A DNA stretch of 64,000 bases from Neorhizobium galegae (GTDB lineage Bacteria > Pseudomonadota > Alphaproteobacteria > Rhizobiales > Rhizobiaceae): assembly GCF_017877055.1 (NCBI RefSeq), contig NZ_JAGIPG010000002.1, positions 744,001 through 808,000 of the forward strand, read 5' to 3'. Within the stretch, counting starts at the first letter, position 1. Every line of letters starts with the position of its first letter. A program made the translations under genes and the position numbers. The notes under the pieces are model-generated. The model was not told where the DNA came from and did no database searches. It saw only the letters and a program-made list of their open reading frames with translations. Shown piece by piece: positions 26,849 through 36,900 of this stretch.

Positions 26849-27924
26849 TGGAACGGGAGCACAAATTGGCCATTGGCGATCTTGATGGATCGCTACACCA
26901 GGATCTCGTGCACGCTTTGCACACCGCTATCAACGAGCCTGGAGCCAGTCAATACCCGAGCCCCTTGGGGCTCGCCTCTACCCGCTCGAAGGTGGCAGAC
27001 TATTTTGCCTCGGCTCATGGTGTCGAGCTTGGGCCGAAGGGTGTGCTCATTACTCATGGCGCACTCCCGGCTATTTACTTCGGCCTTCGGGCAGCGGCGC
27101 GTCAGGGTCGACCTTGCGGCTTTTTCAAGCCATATTTCAATGCGTTTCCCGCAACTGTCGTGGGAAGCGGAATGCTACCTGTCCCAATTCCTTTGCCCAG
27201 CGGGCGTCTTCAAAAGAAGGATATCGGGGATCTATTCGCGATGTTGACGGGCGGTGTTCTGTTGCTCAACAATCCACACAATCCGACAGGACGCACCTTC
27301 GACTACGACGAACTTCTTGTCATACGCGATGTCTGCAGAGAGTTCGATATCAGGATCTTGTCCGACGCCGTCTATAACGAACTCTACGAGACCGACCGCC
27401 CGATCAGCTTGATCGGTTTGGAGCCGACAGCGATCGAAGCGATCAGCATATCGAAGACGTTTGGTGCTTGCGGATATCGGGTTGGTTCGGTTGCGGGCAA
27501 TCCGAATTGGATTGCTTCCGTCGCGGATCGGTATGCCGTGCTAAACGGGGTGCCCTATGCGGCACAGCGTGTGGCAGAATACGCTTGGTCCCATATGCCA
27601 GGCGTCTCAGAACTCCGGAAAGAAATCGCATCGAGGCGCGTCGTCGTCGTCGAGGCGCTTCGAGCGATCGGCTTTAAGGTAGACACGGAGCGCCAAAACC
27701 TAAGCTCCATGTTTGTCTGGGCAAAACTGCCGGAAATGAGTGCTCCGGCAAGCTTGGTCGTGCAGCGGAGCGCGGCATTCGGTGTGCATATTTCGAATGG
27801 CGAGATCTTCGGTGATGAGTCAGGCAGGTTCATTCGAATTGCACTCAATGAACCGTCAGAACAACTGGCCGAAGCCATGTCTCGGCTGACTTTTGCAATG
27901 GGAGATGTCAATGAAGCAGCTTGA
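26848..27924 (+). CDS. Class I/II PLP-dependent aminotransferase
   Basis: A 358-residue fold-type I aminotransferase. Features are LLLNNPHNPTGRTF, the Asp-containing DAVYNELYE, and the PLP lysine in SISKTFGACGYRVG. A C-terminal Arg in RFIRIALNEPSE fits carboxylate binding. At 358 residues it is slightly short for the family, as in MalY/histidinol-phosphate-type members. ATG 26848 overlaps the ComB-like stop (TGATG), so they are coupled. The substrate is unknown; linkage with a ComB-like phosphatase makes a sulfonated or phosphonated amino acid a possibility. Confidence 0.88.
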   Translation: MEREHKLAIGDLDGSLHQDLVHALHTAINEPGASQYPSPLGLASTRSKVADYFASAHGVELGPKGVLITHGALPAIYFGLRAAARQGRPCGFFKPYFNAFPATVVGSGMLPVPIPLPSGRLQKKDIGDLFAMLTGGVLLLNNPHNPTGRTFDYDELLVIRDVCREFDIRILSDAVYNELYETDRPISLIGLEPTAIEAISISKTFGACGYRVGSVAGNPNWIASVADRYAVLNGVPYAAQRVAEYAWSHMPGVSELRKEIASRRVVVVEALRAIGFKVDTERQNLSSMFVWAKLPEMSAPASLVVQRSAAFGVHISNGEIFGDESGRFIRIALNEPSEQLAEAMSRLTFAMGDVNEAA

Positions 27925-28285
27925 ACATCCTTGGTTTCTTTCTGTGCAAATGGATGTCGATCCGTCTCACGAATCGTTGTTCCACGAAGTCTACGAGACC
28001 GAACATATTCCTGCATTGCTCGAAGTGCCGGGTGTTCGTTCGGTGCGCAGGTTTCGCCGGAATGAAGAGTTGCGGATTGCTTTGGGCGGGGAGGTGCAGA
28101 CCCTTTCCTTTCCAGCGGAGCCCGGATTTACGGCCCTTTATGAGCTAGCAGACCCGGAAATCATCTTGGGATCACAGTGGGCCAAAGCTGTCGAAGCAGG
28201 GAGGTGGTCATCGCTGGTAAGGCCGTTTACCAGCAACAGACGCCACACGATCCACTCAACAGTTTCCTGGAAGACGAAGTCGTAA
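27911..28285 (+). CDS. EthD/dimeric alpha-beta barrel-like small protein
   Basis: A 124-residue protein starting MKQLEHPWFLSVQMDVDPSH, with HEVYETEHIPALLEVPGVRS followed by VRRF. The central histidine region and this spacing recall EthD/ABM-type dimeric ferredoxin-like barrels, found as small oxidases or accessory proteins. GGGAGATGTCA precedes ATG 27911; the gene overlaps the aminotransferase by 14 bp. It is last in the operon, and repeat copy 2 follows about 265 bp later. Confidence 0.65.
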   Translation: MKQLEHPWFLSVQMDVDPSHESLFHEVYETEHIPALLEVPGVRSVRRFRRNEELRIALGGEVQTLSFPAEPGFTALYELADPEIILGSQWAKAVEAGRWSSLVRPFTSNRRHTIHSTVSWKTKS

Positions 28286-28549
28286 ATGGAATCCGGAAGT
28301 GTACAATTTATGTCATGCGGTCGCGGTATAACTCCGCGACCGTTTCATTTTCTTGGGAGATCATAGTATGCCTGTGGTCTGCCGACGAAGGTCAACTATG
28401 ACTTGGATCCCAGCATTCTTCGGAAGCTACCTCACGACACAAATGGCATTTCATTGCAGTGGGCTGCCCCAATTAAACGTCCGCTTAAGCCAATCATGTG
28501 CCCCAAGGCCGCTACTCGGCTCGCGGCCCGTTGCGGTCATTGCCCGCAG

Positions 28550-28854
28550 GGTCCCCAGCCAGTTTTCCAGCCGCGTTCGAACACGACGGAAGGCCAAAGG
28601 AACTGCGCCCAAGATCGCCCAACTTATTGAGAAGACGCCACTTTTCGGTGCGGGAGATAGTCGCCAATTTGGATCGAAAAATCGGTCAAAAATTATTCTC
28701 CTGGGAGACCTGGATTCCCACATGATTTCAATGACTTAGTTGGAAAGTCTTGGAATTCCCTTTGTTTTCCCATCGCGAGCGACCACGGACGCCACCTTTG
28801 TGCCCTGGCTTTGGGCATCAGTCAACGGGGCGCCAGAGCGGCAATAATTTCCGC
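28550..28854 (+). repeat. Dispersed repeat copy 2: variable segment A plus module B
   Basis: Bases 28550-28704 are variable segment A, opening GGTCCCCAGCC and closing CCTGGGAGACC, an imperfect inverted repeat; the marker TTGAGAAGACGCCACTTTTC lies inside. Bases 28700-28854 are module B. It lies between two unrelated operons. Confidence 0.85.
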
Positions 28855-28988
28855 TTTCACGAAGAAGGTGACATCGCCGGGGATGGCCGCATTGCGCCAA
28901 AGTAGACATCGCGCTACCTCGCCGCCATAAGCTACTAAAGCGGTGACAATGTCTCGCCACCGCCCTCCTTGAGCACACATAATAGAGG

Positions 28989-29459
28989 CTAGATCCCGGA
29001 AAGAACTCCGATGTCACCGGAGCGCCAGATATTGTCGACCGTGTTGCGGGTGATGACCCAGATGTCGCCGCTCCTCTTCAGCTCGACGTCGTAACGGTTC
29101 TTCATCAGGTAGTGACGCGAGGGATCGCTGCGGGGAATGTGCTGCGCCTCGACGAGAACATCCATGCGCGCCGTGTCGCCATTGATCGTTACCCGCGGAT
29201 TGCTGACGGAATGCGTGGTGTCAAGGGTGGCGAGCGATGTCGTCAGCGCGGAGACTATGACATCCCGGCCCTCGATGACCGGATAGTCGAAGCCGGCCTT
29301 GGCGGCAGCCGGTCGGAAGTCGGAGACGGCATTTTCCGCCAGCGACGAGGCGAGGAGATTGTTGTCGCGAAGATCGATACCGGCGGCGAAGCGATAGAGA
29401 GCCTCGACAACGGCGAGCCTGTCTGCTGCGTCCTGTGCGAACGATGGCGATATGGTCAT
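28989..29459 (-). CDS. SnoaL/NTF2-like protein
   Basis: A 156-residue protein of the SnoaL-like_4 type: an alpha helix with DAADRLAVVEALYRFAAGID, then a curved sheet with TRNTVDNIWRSGD near the end. Such cone-shaped barrels bind small polycyclic or steroid-like molecules or act as isomerases or dehydratases. GGAGCACGTTC precedes ATG 29459. It is the last gene of a five-gene minus-strand operon that starts at 32044. Confidence 0.75.
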   Translation of the reverse strand: MTISPSFAQDAADRLAVVEALYRFAAGIDLRDNNLLASSLAENAVSDFRPAAAKAGFDYPVIEGRDVIVSALTTSLATLDTTHSVSNPRVTINGDTARMDVLVEAQHIPRSDPSRHYLMKNRYDVELKRSGDIWVITRNTVDNIWRSGDIGVLSGI

Positions 29460-29564
29460 GAACGTGCTCCTTGTCGTGCCGGAGGCCTGCGGAACGCACA
29501 CCTTCCCCGGCATCGGCGCGCTGCGCGCCAATGGTTGTGGTCCTAAGAACTGCTGTTAAGCCGG

Positions 29565-29912
29565 TTATTCGAGATCGGCGTCGATGCGCTCGATCAGGCC
29601 GGTGGGATTGATCGCGATCTTCAGGATGCCGATCTCGTGTCCGAAATCGCCGGTGAAATCGAGCCGGACGTACGAATGGAAGGTGTCCAGTTCTTCCATG
29701 GATAGCGGCTTGCTGTTGGTGCTGTAGCCGACGAAGAACCGCTCGAGGTATTGGCGGACACCAGTGCGACCAACGAAGGCGTTGCCGACCGAAACATCGT
29801 CGATGACGGCGTCGGTTGCGAACAGGGACAATGCTCCTTCGACGTCGAAGGCATTGGCGGTCGCGATGAAGGATTCGACGAGTTTTTGCATGGTTCCGGG
29901 TTTCTCAGACAT
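29565..29912 (-). CDS. SnoaL/NTF2-like protein, second copy
   Basis: A 115-residue NTF2-like protein (MQKLVESFIATANAFDVEGA, then LSLFATDAVIDDVSVGNAFV). ATG 29912 overlaps the upstream dehydrogenase stop by 8 bp; longer in-frame starts lie inside that gene. The two SnoaL-like genes in one operon suggest a pathway handling a hydrophobic ring compound, but the substrate is unknown. Confidence 0.75.
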   Translation of the reverse strand: MSEKPGTMQKLVESFIATANAFDVEGALSLFATDAVIDDVSVGNAFVGRTGVRQYLERFFVGYSTNSKPLSMEELDTFHSYVRLDFTGDFGHEIGILKIAINPTGLIERIDADLE

Positions 29913-30888
29913 CGTTGATCGAGGTGTCGGCGATGGTCTGCGCGAAGCCGGTGCCGAACAGGGTCGCGGGCGTCTGGAAACCGGGACGGACTTCGCCGCC
30001 CAGGACGCGCCGACCAGCCTCGGCTGCCGCCATCGCCGTGAAAGTGTAGCCGTTGACCGTATCGAGGACGGAACGGGTGACCTTCCCATCCGCGCCGGTC
30101 ACTTCGATGGACGCCCGGTAGCGGTTCGCTAGTCGCTCGTCTTCGCTCGGCCCGTCCGGGAGCGTCGAGAGATCACCCTGTGGGAAGCCGTCGCCGGTAA
30201 CATGCACGAAGGTTTCGACGTCGGGAACGCCCGTCGCCCGCCAGATGGTGATGAGGTCGGGCAGTGTGACCGGGAAGCAGTCGACGGCACCCTTGCCGAA
30301 ATCGAATTTCCGAATTCCGTCGGCGGCAATGGCAACAAGCTCGCCGTCCACCCGCGCCAGGGTCTCGACGGTGACGTTCTCGTTGGCGCTGATCGCCGAC
30401 CCGCGTGAAAGTCCGCCCGCCACATGCAGCGCGATCCTGATCTTGCGAGGGTTGCTCACACGCGACACCGCATGTCCTGCGAGGCTACCGAGCATGGCGA
30501 CGCTGCCACCGCCGCCCGGCATCAGCATGACACCTGCCGCCTTCGCTCTGTCGTCCAAGGTCTCGGCCAGACGATAGCTGTCGAGTTCGGCAGCCGTGTC
30601 GAGATAGTGGATACTGTTGCGGATAGACGCCTTCATCAGGGCATCGGCAGTGCGCATAAACGGCCCCGCGCAGTTTAGGAGGACGGAGATGCCGGCCAGA
30701 CCGGCATCGATCGTTGCAGCATCGTCGAGACCAAAGACGCGGTATTCGACGCCGAGTTCCGCAGAAAGCGTCGAAAGGGTCGCTTCGTTTCGGCCGGCGA
30801 GAACAAGCGGCGTACCTGCCGCCTTCGCATGCCGCGCCGCCATGCGGCCGGTATAGCCGGTCGCGCCGTAGATCATCAGTTTGGTCAT
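29905..30888 (-). CDS. Saccharopine dehydrogenase-like NAD(P)-binding protein
   Basis: A 327-residue protein with an N-terminal Rossmann motif GATGYTGRMAARHAKAAG, typical of the saccharopine dehydrogenase / trans-acting enoyl reductase group. The motif LLNCAGPFMRTADALMKASI is also characteristic of that group. ATG 30888 begins one base after the VOC gene stop; the earlier in-frame start at 30942 is inside that gene. It is predicted to be an oxidoreductase in the same operon. Confidence 0.8.
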   Translation of the reverse strand: MTKLMIYGATGYTGRMAARHAKAAGTPLVLAGRNEATLSTLSAELGVEYRVFGLDDAATIDAGLAGISVLLNCAGPFMRTADALMKASIRNSIHYLDTAAELDSYRLAETLDDRAKAAGVMLMPGGGGSVAMLGSLAGHAVSRVSNPRKIRIALHVAGGLSRGSAISANENVTVETLARVDGELVAIAADGIRKFDFGKGAVDCFPVTLPDLITIWRATGVPDVETFVHVTGDGFPQGDLSTLPDGPSEDERLANRYRASIEVTGADGKVTRSVLDTVNGYTFTAMAAAEAGRRVLGGEVRPGFQTPATLFGTGFAQTIADTSINDV

Positions 30889-30889
30889 G

Positions 30890-31285
30890 TCAGTGCTGCC
30901 ATTCCTTGTAGACGAATTCGAGGCTGTAGCCGTCCGGATCACGGACCTGGGCGGCGTAGTAGCGGGGGTCGTAGTGGAGCTGTGCTCCCGGCGGATGGAT
31001 TGCCGAGGCGCCTGCCGTCATGGCGGCGGCGAAGGCTGCGTCGACCTGGGAGGTGCCATCGGCGACGAAGCCGACATGGGCCGCACGGCCTTCGACCACG
31101 CCTTCGCGGAGCCAGAAGAATACCCGGCCGTTCGCCCCGAACCCTTTCAGATCCGGATGACCGGGAGGGCCGTCCTTCCCTTCGTAGTCGTGGGCGTGAA
31201 CGATGCCGAGTGGGGCCAGCGCCGCCTCGTAGAAGGCGATCGAGCGATCGATGTCGCTGACGGAAATGAAGACATGGTCGAGCAT
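30890..31285 (-). CDS. VOC (glyoxalase/bleomycin resistance) family protein
   Basis: A 131-residue protein with two beta-alpha-beta3 units: MLDHVFISVSDIDRSIAFYE near the start and YYAAQVRDPDGYSLEFVYKE at the end. The metal-site residues are His4 and the Glu of SLEFV. It sits tightly in the SDR-VOC-dehydrogenase-SnoaL operon. Family members act as glyoxalases, dioxygenases or binding proteins; which one applies cannot be decided here. Confidence 0.85.
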   Translation of the reverse strand: MLDHVFISVSDIDRSIAFYEAALAPLGIVHAHDYEGKDGPPGHPDLKGFGANGRVFFWLREGVVEGRAAHVGFVADGTSQVDAAFAAAMTAGASAIHPPGAQLHYDPRYYAAQVRDPDGYSLEFVYKEWQH

Positions 31286-31300
31286 ATTGCTCTCCTTCGT

Positions 31301-32044
31301 TCAGATGATGTAGCCGCCCGCGACCTCGATGTTCTGGGCGTTGACCCAGCGGTTCTCGAAAGACAGAAGGCTGGCGACGACTTCACCGATCTCTTCAGGC
31401 TCGCCAACGCGGCCGAGCGCCGTCTGGCCTGCGAGTATCGCCTTGAACTCGTCGTTCAGGCCGCCGCCGAGTTCCGTGCGGATTGCGCCGGGCGCGATCG
31501 AATTCGCCCGGATGCCCCGCTCGCCGAACTCCTTGGCCATGTAGCGGGTCAGGACTTCCAGACCACCCTTGAAGGAGGCATAGGGGGCGATGCCTGAAGT
31601 CGCCACGCGCGTCGTTGCACTGGTGATGTTGATGATCTGGCCGCCGTCGGCCATCAGCGGCAGCAGGATCTGGGTCAGGAAGAACGGCCCCTTGAGATGG
31701 ACGTTGAAGAGCCCATCGAACTGTTCTTCCGTCACAGTCGCGATCGGATTGAAGAGGCCGTATCCGGCATTGTTGACGAGATAGTCGAAGTTGCCCCGGC
31801 CGAAGACGGAACGCAGTTTCGATGCAACCGAATCCCGGAAGGCCGGGAACGCGCCGATGTTGCCGACGTCGAGCTTCAAGGCGACGGCCTGACCGCTGAT
31901 CTCCATGATCGTCTTCACAACATCGTCAGCCTTCGCAGGGTTGCTGTTGTAGGTCACAACGACGCCCATTCCTTTGCCGGCGCATTCGATGGCTGTGCTG
32001 GCTCCGAGACCCCGGCTTCCTCCGGTGACGATGACGATCTTCAT
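31301..32044 (-). CDS. Short-chain dehydrogenase/reductase (SDR)
   Basis: A 247-residue classical SDR using NAD(P)H. It has the cofactor motif TGGSRGLG at residues 7-14, NNAG, and the catalytic YASFK (Tyr-x3-Lys) with a preceding Ser in TSAT. I chose ATG 32044 (MKIVIVTGGSRG) over 32239, which adds 65 residues out of the operon gap and overlaps the divergent AraC gene. It is the first gene of the operon, divergent from its probable regulator. Confidence 0.88.
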   Translation of the reverse strand: MKIVIVTGGSRGLGASTAIECAGKGMGVVVTYNSNPAKADDVVKTIMEISGQAVALKLDVGNIGAFPAFRDSVASKLRSVFGRGNFDYLVNNAGYGLFNPIATVTEEQFDGLFNVHLKGPFFLTQILLPLMADGGQIINITSATTRVATSGIAPYASFKGGLEVLTRYMAKEFGERGIRANSIAPGAIRTELGGGLNDEFKAILAGQTALGRVGEPEEIGEVVASLLSFENRWVNAQNIEVAGGYII

Positions 32045-32180
32045 GGCTATTTCCTTGGCTGTTTGCTGTACCCTGAAGCTAGGCCTGCGCCGTCTCGCCC
32101 GCTCACCTATTCCTCTCCGAAGCTTGCCTATTTCTGCTTCCCTGTTGCGAAGGCGATCCTGACATGCCACGGTCTCCTCC

Positions 32181-33062
32181 ATGGAAAAACAACTCCAGGA
32201 TCTGCGTGACCTCGCCTCTTCGGCGGAAAAACGCCGCACGGAAACGGGAATTCCCCGTGTTGCGATGGTCCAGGGCGAGATCCCGGAGCATCGGCTTTCG
32301 GCCGTCTACGAGCCGATGATCAACCTGATCCTGACCGGGTCGAAGAAGATGACGGTCGGCGAGCGGACATTCGCCTACGACCCGGCGACGTATTTCGTCA
32401 TGTCGGTCGATCTTCCGGCGGTGGGATCGGTTCACCCTTCGGTGGCGGGAGAACCCTATCTCGCGGTCAGCCTGACACTCCACCCGCCAACGGTCGCCGC
32501 CCTCATCAGCGATCTGCCCGTGCAGGTGTGCAGCAAGCTGTTCGGCTCCGGTTTCTCCGTCGCGCCGGTCAATGACGAGTTCCTCGACGCCTGGGTGCGG
32601 ATGCTCCGGCTGATGGACCGTCCGGACGAAATCGCCGTGCTTGCACCTGCCTACGAGCGTGAGATCCTCTTCAGGGTGCTGCAAGGCCCGCTCGGTTGGA
32701 TGCTGCGGGACATTGCAGCGCCCGATGCGGCACTGTCGCGGATCGGCGTTGCGATCCAATGGATTCGGGAAAACTTTGCCAAGCCGCTGAGGGTCGAGGC
32801 TCTCGCGGAAATGGCAGCTCTGAGCGTCTCGGCGTTCCATCGACACTTCAAGGCAATCACGGCGCTCAGCCCGATCCAATACCAGAAGCAAGTCCGCCTG
32901 CTGCATGCGCGCCGGCTTTTGATGGCCGGAGAAGGAACGGCAACGTCGGTCGCCTTCGGCGTTGGCTATGAAAGCCCGAACCAGTTCAGCAGGGAATACG
33001 CAAGGCAGTTCGGACTACCGCCCTCGAAGGATGTCGTCCGGCTTCGGGGCGACGCCGTGTGA
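32181..33062 (+). CDS. AraC-family transcriptional regulator
   Basis: A 293-residue regulator. The N-terminal half is an AraC_N ligand-binding region (RVAMVQGEIPEHRLSAVYEP), and the C-terminal ~100 residues contain two helix-turn-helix motifs (PLRVEALAEMAALSVSAFHRH and the second around ATSVAFGVGYESPNQFSREY). It diverges from the SDR operon with a 136-bp gap, the layout of a local activator controlling the genes 28989-32044. Confidence 0.88.
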   Translation: MEKQLQDLRDLASSAEKRRTETGIPRVAMVQGEIPEHRLSAVYEPMINLILTGSKKMTVGERTFAYDPATYFVMSVDLPAVGSVHPSVAGEPYLAVSLTLHPPTVAALISDLPVQVCSKLFGSGFSVAPVNDEFLDAWVRMLRLMDRPDEIAVLAPAYEREILFRVLQGPLGWMLRDIAAPDAALSRIGVAIQWIRENFAKPLRVEALAEMAALSVSAFHRHFKAITALSPIQYQKQVRLLHARRLLMAGEGTATSVAFGVGYESPNQFSREYARQFGLPPSKDVVRLRGDAV

Positions 33063-33079
33063 CGGGGTGCTTTCCTCCA

Positions 33080-33475
33080 ACGGCCGCTTCGGGCCGAATG
33101 CGGCCTTCCGCCTCGCGCTAAGAGGAGACATTGGCTACGGTGACAGGACGTATTGTAGTGGGTTGCTTGCGGGTGCCAGCCAATTTTCCTAGCGCCTTCG
33201 AACGCGACGGATGGCCCAAGGAACTGCGGCCGAAATCGCCCAAGTTATTGAGAAGACGCCACTTTTCCGAGGGGGAGCTGGTCGCAAATTTAGATCGAGA
33301 AATCGATCAAAAATGACTTGCCTGGGGACTTTGGATTATCACATGATTTCAATGGCTTAGCGGAAAATCCTTGAAATCCCCTCTCTTTTCCCATCGCGAG
33401 CGACCGTGGATATCACCTTTGTGCCCTGGCTTTGGGCATCAGTCAACAGGACGGTGGAGCGGTAATAATTTCCGC
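33080..33475 (+). repeat. Dispersed repeat copy 3: arm D, segment A, module B
   Basis: Bases 33084-33174 are a 91-bp arm (D) whose reverse complement recurs at 39394-39484 with five differences. Bases 33175-33330 are segment A (opening GGTGCCAGCC, closing CCTGGGGACT, with the marker TTGAGAAGACGCCACTTTTC). Bases 33330-33475 are module B. It lies just left of the RecQ-UvrD gene. Confidence 0.85.
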
Positions 33476-33923
33476 GTGCGGACCTCAAGTTTGCGGTCAG
33501 GCGGCCATAGCGCCCGGCAGCTTCGCGCCCTCAACGCAGATCTTGAGCACATGGTGCCTGCCGGATCGAAAGAGGATGTCCACTCAACCCTCCGGTTGCA
33601 AGCCCGCCTTCAGAGTCCTCAGCCCGTCGCGTTATTTCTTGGCATCGAAGTACTGTGTACTATGGGGGGAGAGATGCTGCATTGGGCGGATATTGCTATG
33701 CGACTGGTTACCACCGCGCCAAGAACTCCGGCGCACATGCCCTCTGTGATGTGTATCAGGGGCGGTCGAGACAGTGGCCACGGTATAGGATCGCGTTATA
33801 AAACTGAGCTAGATAGGTGGCCATCCGGCAAAGTTCTTGTGTAGCACAAGTTGAACGTTGACCTTTCGCCAAACGCACGACCATGATCGAAAATCGTTTC
33901 ATCACTTGAATAAATTGTTGCGT
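33476..33923. other. Gap with no supported gene, before the helicase
   Basis: About 450 bp between repeat copy 3 and the helicase start. An open frame here has no ribosome site or recognisable fold and starts within the repeat. Nothing else is seen except the probable promoter region of the helicase. Confidence 0.5.
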
Positions 33924-36900
33924 ATGACTGAACCTTTAGAACTCTTCCTACAGCGTTGCGTTTCGATCGACCTAGAAGTTGATCCTGCAACCGCGAGCAT
34001 CTTCGCTTTTGCGGCGGTGCGCGATGATGCTCGGCCCGCAATACTGGCAAAAAAGCGCGATCTCCTGGCAGCCCTAGATCGCCTGGAAGCAGAAGCAACT
34101 GGCGGCGTGCATCTGCTCGGCCACAACATACTTCGGCATGACTTGCCTCATCTTTTCGCGGTGCGGCCCAGGCTGGCGAATATTCTTAGATCACCGATAG
34201 ACACTCTATGGCTCAATCCGCTCGCATTTCCGCGTAATCCCTACCACCACCTGGTCAAGCACTACCATGACGGGCGCCTGCAAGCGGGCCATATCAATGA
34301 CCCTGAACTGGATGCGCGACTGGTGTTTCAGGTACTGCGCAATCAACTCGCGGCTCTGACCCAGCAGAACGCCGACCAACCCGATGCCGTCGCAGCCTTT
34401 CATTTCCTTGCTACGAGAATGGAGAACCCAGACGGGTTCGACGCGGTGTTTCGGGAGGTTCGCGGTGCTCCTGCGCCCGACCCTCTTGTGGCAACAGAAG
34501 CGATCTCACGGCTTCTGGCGGGGCGCGCCTGCGAGAGGCGGGTCGAGCAGACGCTGAACCGCCTCTCGAACCCGCAGCTTGGTTGGCCGATGGCCTATGC
34601 TTTGTCCTGGATCTTGGTCGCGGGCGGGGACTCCGTCATGCCACCTTGGGTACGGGCGCAGTTCCGCGAGGCTGCACTGATCGTGGGGCACCTACGCGAC
34701 GCCAATTGCAAAAGCCCAGATTGCACCTGGTGTAGCGAGAAGAACGACCCGGTCCGCGCGTTGTCGCGCTGGTTCGGGTTCGATGCCTTCCGCGCTGAGC
34801 CGGTGGATGATATGGGCCGCCCCCTGCAGGAGCGGATCGTCGATGAGACGATGCGCGGGGCGAGCGTCCTCGGTATTCTGCCGACCGGCACCGGCAAATC
34901 GGTCTGCTATCAGATCCCCGCCCTGTCGAAGTTCGACAAGACCGGAGCGCTGACGGTGGTGATCTCGCCGCTAGTCGCGTTGATGGCCGATCAGGTGCAG
35001 GGCATGGCGCGGGCAGGAATCTCCTCTGCCGTAACCATCAACGGAATGCTTTCAATGCCTGAGCGGCAGGATGCGCTGGACCGGGTGCGCATGGGAGAGG
35101 CGGCAATGCTGCTGATCTCGCCCGAGCAACTGCGCAGCAACTCGGTCCGATCGGTTCTCGCGCAGCGCGCGATCGGGCTGTGGGTGCTGGACGAGGCGCA
35201 TTGCGTGTCGAAATGGGGCCACGATTTCCGGCCGGACTACCGCTATGTCAGCCGCTTCATCAAGGAATCCTCGGGGGATGAAGCGCCCGCGCAAGTGCTC
35301 TGCTTGACCGCCACCGCCAAACCCGAAGTGGTGCGTGACATCCGAGAGCATTTCCAGTCACGGCTTGGATGCGAACTTTTGCTGCTGGACGGTGGCGCAG
35401 TGCGCACCAATCTCAGTTTCGAGGTCCGGCCGACGCAGCGGGGCACCAAGCTGGCCGACATCCTCGATGTGATCGAGACCAAGCTACCACAGGAGGGCGC
35501 TTCGGGTGCAGTGGTCTATTGCGCCACGCGTAGCGAGACGCAGCGCGTTGCCGAGTTCCTCAAGCAGCAGGGTCTGTCTGCGGAACGGTTCCACGCCGGG
35601 CTGACGTCCGAGGAGAAGCGTGACATTCAGGAACGATTTCGCATCGGCGAACTGCGAATTATCGTTGCGACCAACGCCTTCGGCATGGGGATCGACAAAC
35701 CCGACATCCGACTGGTGGTCCATGGCGACATTCCCGGATCACTGGAAAACTACTTGCAGGAAGCCGGGCGGGCCGGCCGCGACCGCGCTCATGCCAATTG
35801 CGTGCTGCTCTTTGCCGAAGAGGACGTCGAGCGCCAGTTCTCGCTTTCGGCTCGCTCGCGTCTGGCCCGGCACGAAATCGGCGCGATCCTGAAGGCCCTG
35901 CGGCGACTTGACGAGCGGACGAAGAAGACCGGCACCGTGGTGGCCACCTCAGGCGAAGTTGTCCGAGCTGAACGCGATCAGGAGTTTGAGCGCGACATCA
36001 ACACCGACGATACCAGGGTGAAGACCGCGGTGTCCTGGCTGGAGGAAGCCACGCTGCTGAGCCGAGAGGAGAACAAGGTTCAGGTCTTTCCCTCATCCCT
36101 CAGGATCCGCAACCTGGAGGAAGTCGAGGCCATCCTGGCCAAGGCCGCGATCACCGGCACCCGTCGCAAGCAGCTTCTGGATATTACGCGCCACTTGATG
36201 AACGCGCCGCCCAATCAGGGCATTTCCACTGACGAGCTGGCTGGGATCAGCGGATTAACAGGGGGCATGCTGAACAAGGCGTTGGCCGATCTCGAGGCGC
36301 TCGGGATCGCCCGCAACGACGTCGTCGTCACGATCTTTGTCCATGTTGCAGTCGACGGTCATTCCCAGCAGCGTCTGGCGCAGGTCGCGTGGCTTGAAAC
36401 GGCGCTGATTGCCCTGATGCGTGAGGCAGCCCCCGATGCCGAAGGTGCCGAAGGCATTCCCCTGCATCTGGCCGAAACCTGTCAGGCGCTCCGAAATCAG
36501 GGGCACAGCGCTGTGCGGCCCGACATCGTGGAAAAGCTGCTGCGCAGCATGGGCCGCGACGGGCGCGATCAGGATGGTGGTAAGGGCAATTTGCGGCTGG
36601 GCAAGGCTTCGCGCAACACGTTGATGGTCACGCTGCAACGGTCCTGGCAGGCATTGGAACAGACAGCAAACCTGCGGCGGCAGGGTGGCGAACTGTTGCT
36701 AGCACACCTTCTGGGAAGGTTGCCTAAGGGCAGCCGCGGCAAGGATATCCAGGTCGAAACCACGATGGGTGATCTGCTCGCCACCCTGACAGGAGACGCG
36801 CTGCTACGCGGCAGCGGCATTCAGGACATGACAAAACTGATGGAGCGCGCACTTCTGTGGCTGCACGAGCAGGAGGTGGTAACGCTGGGCAAAGGGCTAA

